A stretch of DNA of 64,000 nt from Quercus robur. Its lineage: Eukaryota > Streptophyta > Magnoliopsida > Fagales > Fagaceae. The stretch is from contig NC_065544.1 of assembly GCF_932294415.1 (NCBI RefSeq), positions 14,421,351 through 14,485,350 of the forward strand, read 5' to 3'. The translations under genes and the position numbers were made by a program. This document shows positions 56,812 to 64,000 of this stretch, one piece after another (within the stretch, counting starts at the first letter, position 1; the number at the start of each line of letters is the position of its first letter). A model generated the notes under the pieces. The model worked only from the letters and a program-made list of their open reading frames with translations. It searched no databases and was not told the origin of the DNA.

Positions 56812-59128
56812 TCACTCATCATCATCCAACACAACGGTGCTTGGATCCTCCTCCATAGGCATTGGGCAAACCGATGCAATTTCTACAATCCCATTCAAAA
56901 TAAAATAACTCGTAAGCATTGAGCAAATAGATAAACAATTGATCTATACAACAAACAAAATGAACATATATATATTTTTACCAGTGTCAATCTCAAAACC
57001 ATCCATATCCTCCACATTATCCATGCACTCCCGAAGCTTTAGTGGTCTTTTTCTCTTTGCATCCTTCAACCAATTTTGGGTACAAATAAGGGCTTTAACT
57101 GTATTAGGAGATAGTGAACTTTGGAACGAATCTAGAACACGCCCTCCCCCCCCCCCCCCCCCCGGTACTAAAAGCAAACTCGGATGCAACTGTAGAGATA
57201 GGAATAGCCAACACATCAAGGGCAATTTGGGAAAGGACTCGATATCTAGAAGAATTCATTTTCCACCACATCAAGATGTCAAAATCTTCCACATTAGGGT
57301 CCTCAGAAGATTCCAACAAATACCTATAAAATTCAGATTTGTTTTCCATACTGTCCTTGTCTGCCAAGTGTTGCTTAAACTTATTATTATAACTTTTAAT
57401 GCGATCAGACAATGAAGCATTACCAACACTTGGCCTGGAGTCCCTAGACAATGAAGCACCACTACCACTAGAACTCAAAGCTCCATTTTGACCCACTCTC
57501 TCCACATACAACCTTTTCAATGCATCCCGAACCTTAGAACTCATCGCATCCCCCTTGTCCTTTCCATACCACTCCCTAAACCAAAACTTTACATACTTCA
57601 ATCTATATCTTGGGTCAAGAACAACAACAACAAAAAATATCAAATTGATATTATCTATACTTCCCCAATACTTATCATATTTTTTTTTCATCTCTACCGC
57701 CATACTCTTCAACAGTGGATCCCCATCAACACCACACAATCGTTGCAATTGATCTTCAATGCTAATTAGCTCATGGAAGTATGTATTAGAAGTAACAAAC
57801 AAGGACCCAGAAAATCTAAGTGTCGCCTCATAAAATATGCCAAAAAATTTCACAAAGGTCTTGACATTTCCCAATCAAGATAGTTAGGAGGACTAATGGG
57901 CTTTTTCCCATTCCTATCCGCTTCACAAAAATAAAGTTTATAATGCCCATCCTCCTTTTCCAACCTATCAAATGCTCCCACAAATTTCAAAGTACAATCT
58001 AACAAGAGATAAGTGGAATTCCACCTTGTTGGCACATTAAGGGAGAACAAACATTTGGCTTTGATTTTCTCATTTTCAACACATTCTTGAAACTTCTCAA
58101 ACCTTGCAGGAAAGGCTCTCACATATCGCACCGCATTTTGAATTTTGGCAATTGATTCATAAATGGACTTCAACCCACTTTGCACTATCAAATTCAAGAT
58201 ATGCACACAACAACGCATATGCATGAACTCACCACCCAATATACTACTATCTCTTTCTTTTGTTTTCTTCTTCACATAATCAATTGCCACTTCATTAGAA
58301 CTAGCATTATCCGCAGTAATTGTAAACAACCGGTCTATACCCCACTTCAGCAAACATGACTCAACCGCTCTACCTATAGTGTCCCCTTTGTGATAGGGCA
58401 AAAGTTCAAGATTTTCTTTTGGTAAGTCCAATCCCCATCAATGAAGTGTGCGGTGACTACCATGTAGTTCAAGTTTTGTATGGATGTCCAAGTATCTGTT
58501 GTCACACAAACCCGTTGCCCCACAAAAGCCCTTCTCAAAACATCTACCTCACTAAAATAAATCTTCATGCAAGCCCTTGCAATGGTAGTGCGATGGGGAA
58601 TAGGAAACTAGGCTCAACTATTTCCATAAATTCTTGAAAGTCTTTATGCTCCACAAATTTAAAAGGCAATTCATCAATGACAATCATCATTGCCAATGCC
58701 AACCTTATCCTCTCTTCACTATAATTTGCAACCACTAACACATTTGGACCACTTTCCCCTTCTCTCTTAGCTTGAAAAGACAAAGTTTTTTGCTTGTCAT
58801 CACGAGGAAAAGACCACTTCTTACACACCTTCATGTGTTGCAACAGGCCTGAAGTACCATTTTTCTTACCATGACATTTATATTGATTTTTACAATACTT
58901 GCATTGAGACCTAGAATTATTAGGATCAAAACTCGCCAGCTTAATGAAGTGCTGTCATACTATAGACGGGTCCTTACCACCTTGTTTAGGAGATAGTGGG
59001 GGAAGTGATGCACCAAGTCCAATTGGTGCTGCAGGTTCAGGTGGGTTAGGATTAACACTACCAGGACTAGGAGGAGGTGGGTTAGGGTCCCCAGGTGTGC
59101 TAAATCCAGGTGGAGCATCGACATCCAT
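56812..59128 (-). pseudogene. hAT transposase pseudogene (BED zinc finger), copy 2
   Basis: ATG at 59128 (MDVDAPPGF) opens a Pro-rich N-terminus. The BED finger follows at about 58830-58965: the conserved W codon is TGA, then QHFIKLA, C-KYC, GTSGLLQHMKVC. The core has TTDTWTSIQNLNYM, GEFMHMRCCVHILNLI and VPTRWNSTYL. The dimerisation domain has LAIPISTVASEFAFSTGG, then a shift at the 18-C tract (57146-57163), then VLDSF and SLSPNTVKALICTQNWL. A last exon (about 56812-56884) ends VVLDDDE and is joined across an intron whose donor lies near 56983. Frameshifts near 58585, 58400 and 57865 and at the C tract show that it is dead. Confidence 0.85.
57146..57163. repeat. Run of 18 C inside the hAT copy 2 transposase
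   Basis: On the coding (minus) strand this is an 18-G tract at the STGG position of the dimerisation domain. The frame before and after it differs. Copy 1 has an ordinary ACTGGGAGTCG here. It is an expansion, or a sequencing artefact in length. Confidence 0.85.
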
Positions 59129-59289
59129 CTAATGAAAAAATTTCCAACCAACCAAAAAACAAAGTTTCACAATAATATCAAAATATAATTAATAAGTTTA
59201 GTTACAACAATAACAAACTAACAAATTAACAATCATTAGTCATTACTCAACAATTCATGTCACTAATATTAACAAGGGATTTATTATAT

Positions 59290-60096
59290 TGTTCCTGTGG
59301 GGCCCAGTTAGTCAGGAGGTATTATTAAGGCTATACGAATTAGGCCTATGGCCCAATTCAAGGACATTAACTAATCCAAGAATGACCAAACGAGGTTATA
59401 ATGAGAATGATATAAAGAGAAAAATAGAGATAGTACGAGATAAATCTAACACACGTTTGAGGAGAAAAGCCATCTCGGGAACAAGGATCCGAGGTCAGTA
59501 AGAGTGTCATATCACCCTAAACCTTTTTCAAAGTTACATCACAATTAGGAGTTGGACGTTGGACAAGGGGTAAGCAAAAGGAGGCAACAAATATCTTCAA
59601 AAGCTGCTACCTCCACATTAAATGCCTCACAACTAACTCTCTGGCCGCATTAATGTGGAGGTGATACCTGAGCAGTGACCAAGTAGCCTTACAGCTACTA
59701 TTTGATGGTTCTGAGAGGTGTTGGATGGGATAAGAAGGAACTCCTAAAATCCAACCTACACGTGTATGGTAGGGATAACATGAAGATTTTAATATATAGC
59801 ACGGGAAGGTGACCTAAAAGGGAGATCAAGAAAAAATCATAAAATCTAGGCAATAACATTGTGAACTCTGGTAACTGTGTTCATCAATAAGATATTATAA
59901 GATACGTTTCTCAGTCTATGCCGATGATAGATTTTCTTACTTAACTTATGTTTAACAATCTTAATTCAGCAACTTTTATGGTCTATCTTTTAGAGTAGAA
60001 CTAGTTCTTTCACCCACATTCTATAAATTCATTGTTTGGACTTGTTGGGCTTAAACCCAATCCTATACTGGGTTTAATCCAAATACGGTCCTTACA
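59290..60096 (+). repeat. 5' LTR of element 2 (807 bp)
   Basis: Begins TGTTCCTGTGGGG and ends GGTCCTTACA, directly before the primer site. The left border rests on the TG and on the preceding change of sequence character; the 3' LTR is outside the window, so the border cannot be checked by alignment. Confidence 0.75.
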
Positions 60097-60098
60097 AT

Positions 60099-60117
60099 TG
60101 GCACCGTCTGTGAGAAG
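60099..60117 (+). promoter_or_regulatory. Primer binding site of element 2
   Basis: TGGCACCGTCTGTGAGAAG starts 2 bases after the LTR. The type TGGCGCCGTCTGTGGGA is common in plant Tat elements; the primer tRNA is not identified here. Confidence 0.75.
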
Positions 60118-60159
60118 AGCTTAATCTATTCTGAAAGAGATTTAAGTGCGTAGCCTAAG

Positions 60160-61758
60160 ATGGAAGAAGCAGGTCCACACCAGGTGGATGCTAATTTATA
60201 CCAGGCAAAATCAAGGGGATCCCAACATGGCAGTCCGCGTAGAAGCCTCAAACGGAGAAGAGGTTGTGAAGGAAGTGAGCATACAACTCATACCAATAAA
60301 AATCAATCTCGAGGGAAAAGCCATGTCTCCCATTCAAAGGGTAATAGAGACATGCAACATGAAATAGATGAATTGAAGAGGGAATTGCGTCACGCTTGGT
60401 GAAGACATTCATCGCCCAGCTCCGAGCCGTCCTCTAAGGAGACAGATGGTGCTAGTTACAGATGGAGATCTAGAACTCCGCCCAGCGAGACTTTTTCTTA
60501 TGACGAGGAGTACCACCATAGACGTAGATACAAGAGCCCGCCTCGCAAAGGCTTGGGGAACGATGCCATGAACAAGGCGCTGAGTCAAGTATCTAAATCA
60601 CCCTTCACATGAAACATAGAAGGTGCAAGTCTTCCTCGGCGATTCCATCAATCCATGTTCACCATTTATAATGGTCGAATAGATCCAGTAGAACATGTTA
60701 GCCATTTCAGTCAAAGGATGGCTGTCCACTCCAAAGATGAGGCCTTGATGTGTAAGGTCTTTCTATCTAGCTTGGGCTCAGTGGTGATGAGGTGGTTCAA
60801 CGGTTTAAAGGCAAACTCTATTGACTCCTTTAAAAAACTCACCCGAGCCTTTGATGCTTGCTTTATTACTTGTAGCAGGGTTCCTCGGCCTTTAGGATCC
60901 TTATTATCTATGTCCATGCGGGAGGGTGAGACTCTGAAGGCTTACTCAGATAGATACTGGGAGATGTTTAACGAAATAGAAGGAGAGTACGATGATGTGG
61001 CCATTAGTACTTTTAAGGTTGGCCTTCCGGCCGAGCATGATTTAAGGAAATCTCTAACTGGTAAACCTGTTACCAGTGTACGTCAATTGATGGATCGGAT
61101 TGACAAGTACAGAAGGGTAAAAGCAGACCAACTGCAGGGGAAAAGAAAGGCTAAGGTGATCCCTCAAGAGAGGAGGGATTTCAGGTCGGACCGATACAAT
61201 AATAATTGACCTCAGAAAGACTTTGTTGGGCAGACAGGATCTGCCAACATCCAGGTGGTTAATGCTCTGTTTCGAGAGCTAGTGCAGCAAGTGCTGGAGA
61301 AGATTAAGAATGAGCCGTTCTTCAAATGACCAAACAAGATGGTAGGAGATCCTATGAGACGCAACCAGAACCTTTATTGCCAATATCACCAGGACCATGG
61401 GCATACCACCGAGGATTGTAGAAACCTGTGGGACCATTTAGACTAGCTAGTTCGAGAAAGGAAACTGAAGCAACTCTTGCATCATTCCAGTGGACGGGGA
61501 ACCCAAACGAGTTCAGAATTTCGGGGAGATACTTCTTCAAGACTTCCTCTCGGCACAATAAATGTCATATTTGTTGCCCTAGGGAGGACTGGATCTTGTC
61601 CTTCCAAGGTAATGTCAGTGTCTTGTTACCTAGCCGAGGAGTCTAGTTCAATGCCGAAGAAAATCAAGATGGGCATCCCATTGGTGTTAGGTTTTTCAGA
61701 TGAGGAAAAACTTGGAACTATACAGCTACATGATGATGCTCTAGTGGTCACACTCAGG
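60160..61758 (+). pseudogene. gag of element 2
   Basis: A charged N-terminal part (MEEAGPHQVDANLY..., RSRTPPSETFSYDEEYHHRRRY) leads to the gag core: FTIYNGRIDPVEHVSHF, VMRWFNGLKANSIDSFKKL, MREGETLKAYSDRYWEMF, STFKVGLP and RQLMDRIDKYRRV. A C-x2-H-x4-H-x4-C motif lies near 61378 (CQYHQDHGHTTEDC). In-frame stops are at 60400, about 60610, 61207, 61327 and about 61441. The frame is otherwise continuous. Confidence 0.87.
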
Positions 61759-61759
61759 A

Positions 61760-62197
61760 TTGGTGGGTACGATGTTGAAAAGAGTGATGATTGACCAAGG
61801 CAGCGGAACTGAGATAATGTATCTAGACCTATATAAGGGGCTAAATCTGAAATCTGAAAACTTGACAGCCTACAATTCTCCTTTGGTGAGTTTTGAAGGT
61901 AAGATGGTCGTGCTGGAATGTCAGATCAGATTACCCATACAAACCGGCCCAGATGTGGTAAAGGTGGACTTCATTGTTATAGATGCTTTCTCTTCCTACA
62001 CGGCCATTATGGGTAGACCTTGGCTTCATACCCTAGAGGCCGTCTCCTCTACTCTTCACCAGAAGATGAAGTACCCATTCAGAGGCCAGGTTTTGGAGGT
62101 AGTAGGAAATCAGTCTACAGCTAGACAATGCCTGGTAGCGGCCATCCAACATCGGCTTAAGGCTGAAATCTTGACCACTGTTGATAACGACTTATAG
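61760..62197 (+). pseudogene. Aspartic protease region of element 2
   Basis: The active-site region reads RVMIDQGSGTEIMYLDLY, with Asp present but in a DQGS rather than DTG/DNGS context. It is followed by FIVIDAFSSYTAIMGRPWLH and STLHQKMKYPF. A one-base insertion just before the active site puts it in the frame next to gag. TAG at 62195 closes the stretch. Confidence 0.82.
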
Positions 62198-62199
62198 CA

Positions 62200-63315
62200 A
62201 TCAGAAACTCCGGCGTTACCCATAAATGGACCAGCTAACGAAGCGAAATGTGAAGATATAGAAAAGGTAGTTGTTGGCGACGATCCGGAAAAGTTCTTTC
62301 AAGTTGGAGCTCAGCTGCCTATGCAGGAGAAGGATCAGTTGGTTGAATTCCTTAGGAAAAATGTGGATGTGTTCGTATGAAGCGCGTATGAAGCCTCGAG
62401 TGTAGATCTAAGTTTCATTTGTCATCATCTGAATATTAACCCCTCTATTACCCCGAAGATATAGCCACCTCGGCGCCCATCAAAAGAGCACACCGAGGCT
62501 GTCAGAAATAAAGTAACCAAGCTCAAACAGGTAGGGACTATCAAGAAAGTTTTCTATCCTCAATGGTTAGCTAACACAGTAGTGGTGAAAAAGAAAACTG
62601 GGAAATGGCGCGTGTGTGTGGATTTCACGGATCTTAATAAGGCTTGTCCCAAAGATCCTTTCCCTATGCCTCGGATAGATCAGTTGGTGGATGCGACGGT
62701 GGGTCATCCTCGGATGAGTTTTTTGGATGCCTTTCAAGGATATCACCAAATACCATTAGCGTTGAACAATCAAGAAAAGACAGTTTTTGTCACTCCCATT
62801 GGAAACTATCACTACAAAGTGATGCCCTTTGGTTTAAAAATGCAAGGTCTACTTATCAGCGGATGATGACTAAAATATTCAAACCATAGCTAGGCAGGAG
62901 CATCGAAGTCTATATCGATGATATGGTTGTAAAGAGCAAGGTAGCGTCGGGGCATGTGGAAGACCTCACAAACGTCTTTGAAGTTCTAAGGAAGCATAAG
63001 TTGCGCCTAAATGCATCCAAGTGTTCGTTTGGTGTAGGTTCGGGAAAGTTTTTGGGTTACATAGTGACTCACAGGGGAATTGAAGTAAATCCAAATCAGA
63101 TCAAGGCCATTAATGGCTTACAAGCACCTCAGAATCCCAAGAAGGTCCAGAAACTGACCGGGATAACTGCTGCTTTGAACCGATTTATATCCAGGTCAGC
63201 AGATAGGTGCAGATCCTTTTTCCTTTTACTGCATAAGTGGAAATGATTCGAATGGACCGAGGAGTGTGCTCTAGCCTTTCAACAACTTAAAGAATACCTA
63301 TCTCGGCCACCCATC
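62200..63315 (+). pseudogene. Reverse transcriptase of element 2
   Basis: Landmarks: YPQWLANTVVVKKKTGKWRVCVDFTDLNKACPKDPFPMP, FLDAFQGYHQIPLA, TPIGNYHYKVMPFGL, then after a one-base loss in the A-run near 62845 ARSTYQRMMTKIF, the catalytic YIDDM (about 62911-62925) and GKFLGYIVTHRGIEV. In-frame stops are near 62378, 62462, 62887 and 63244. Catalytic Asp residues are kept. Confidence 0.9.
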
Positions 63316-64000
63316 ATGTCCAGTCCCGAGCTGGACGAGGTTTTGTTTGCTTACCTGACGGTAGCCTCTCACGTGGTAAGTTTTGTTTTGATACGAGTAG
63401 ATGGTGGTATTCAAAAACTAGTTTATTACGTAAGTAAGTCACTTCATGAAGCCGAGGTTCGGTATTTATCACTGGAGAAGGCCATTTTGGCAGTAGTACA
63501 TGCTACACGGAAACTCCCCCATTATTTTCAGGTGCACACCGTGGTTGTTCTAACTCAATTACCGCTCAAATCAATACTTTGGAGCGCAGATTATATCTAG
63601 AGGATTGCTAAATGGGGCACGATTCTGGGAGCTTTTGACATCAAGTACATGCCTCGTACCTCTATAAAAGGCCAAGTCCTTGCCGATCTAGTAGCCGAGT
63701 TTGCTGAATTTCTTGAAGAAATAGATGCGAAGCAGCGTGGCATGGATGAAAAATCCGTTGGCTTAGTCTCCACCCAATACCCCTCACCCTGGAAAGTATA
63801 TGTGGATGGAGTAGCAAACCAGCGGGGATCAGGAGTGGGGCTAGTTCTGGTATCCCCTGAAAAGATCACCATTGAAAAATCCTTGAGGTTGGAATTCTCG
63901 GCTACAAACAACGAAGCGGAATATGAAACTTTGTTGATTGGAATGGCGATGGTCCAGAAAATGGGTGGAAAGGCAGTGGAAATGTTCTTAGATTCAAGAC
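63316..64000 (+). pseudogene. RNase H and start of second RNase H of element 2, partial
   Basis: The first RNase H gives VYYVSKSLHEAEVRYLSLEKAI and HYFQVHTVVVLT. After a TAG at 63598 the frame continues (KWGTILGAFDIKYMPR, ADLVAEF). The second, archaeal-type RNase H follows: WKVYVDGVANQRGSGVGLVL and FSATNNEAEYETLLIGM. The window ends inside this domain. Dual RNase H again marks the Tat lineage. Confidence 0.88.

Larger units (their letters stand above)
55755..59289 (-). mobile_element. Decayed hAT-superfamily transposon (copy 2), minus strand
   Basis: Its right (3') end in transposon orientation is TAGGGGTATGCGCAG at 55755-55769, matching the end of copy 1 at 11 of 15 positions. It contains a subterminal hairpin (55868-55883), a subterminal repeat array (56040-56215) and a transposase pseudogene (56812-59128). 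The other end was not found. It is probably cut or displaced by Tat element 2, which begins at 59290 just upstream of the transposase leader. Confidence 0.75.
59290..64000 (+). mobile_element. Ty3/gypsy retrotransposon, Tat lineage (element 2), cut by window end
   Basis: 5' LTR, primer site, gag, protease, reverse transcriptase, RNase H and the start of the second RNase H are present; integrase and the 3' LTR lie beyond the window. The LTR and primer site differ from element 1, so it is another Tat family. Two compensating single-base frameshifts (about 61775-61790 and 62845) and about ten in-frame stops make it inactive. Confidence 0.9.

Noticed and set aside
42068-64000. The two Tat elements as copies of one family or LTR partners
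   Set aside because: LTRs, primer sites and proteins clearly differ; they are separate families of the same lineage.

Overview
The window is plant nuclear DNA. It is AT-rich, its genes have GT-AG introns, it encodes plant housekeeping proteins, and it is full of plant transposons (BED-type hAT, Tat-lineage Ty3/gypsy, Helitron, plant LINEs, tRNA-derived SINEs, Tourist-like MITEs). The repeat types and protein style suggest a woody eudicot, possibly Fagales/Fagaceae; this is inference. No bacterial, viral or organellar block is seen.

Three intact protein genes are supported. A DEAD-box helicase of the RH35/DDX41 (Abstrakt) type is on + at 11565-13943, with two coding exons and a 5'UTR intron. 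The bifunctional purine enzyme AICAR transformylase/IMP cyclohydrolase is on + at 18367-26351; its 12 coding exons join in phase to 617 aa. A mitochondrial-type ribosomal protein bL12 is on - at 29883-30512, probably with a long repeat-filled 5'UTR intron. Two decayed host gene fragments were found by reading splice sites: a polygalacturonase piece (about 15011-15270, -) and a three-exon pentatricopeptide (DG1-like) piece (38071-39862, -).

Layout: 0.6-3.9 kb, a decayed hAT element. 3.9-9.6 kb, repeats: a MITE, two SINEs, a LINE-invaded foldback element and a 620 bp solo LTR with a perfect 5 bp target duplication. 10-14 kb, the helicase. 14-18 kb, repeats and the polygalacturonase remnant. 18.4-26.4 kb, the purine gene with retroelement insertions in introns. 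29.9-34.3 kb, bL12. 34.8-35.1 kb, a Tourist-like MITE. 38-40 kb, the PPR remnant with a LINE inside. 40.2-55.3 kb, a Helitron carrying a captured plasma-membrane H+-ATPase fragment and split by a 10.2 kb Tat retrotransposon (42068-52314). 55.8-59.3 kb, a second decayed hAT element on -. 59.3 kb to the edge, a second, different Tat retrotransposon, cut by the window end.

The most interesting object is the nested complex at 40.2-55.3 kb. The inner retrotransposon keeps its whole gag-pol in one reading frame with no indel, but with 11 premature stops and a lost integrase catalytic residue. Between pol and the 3' LTR it carries an antisense gene with several introns whose phases agree across five exons. 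Its 3' LTR has lost about 1.1 kb, yet the 5 bp target duplication is perfect.
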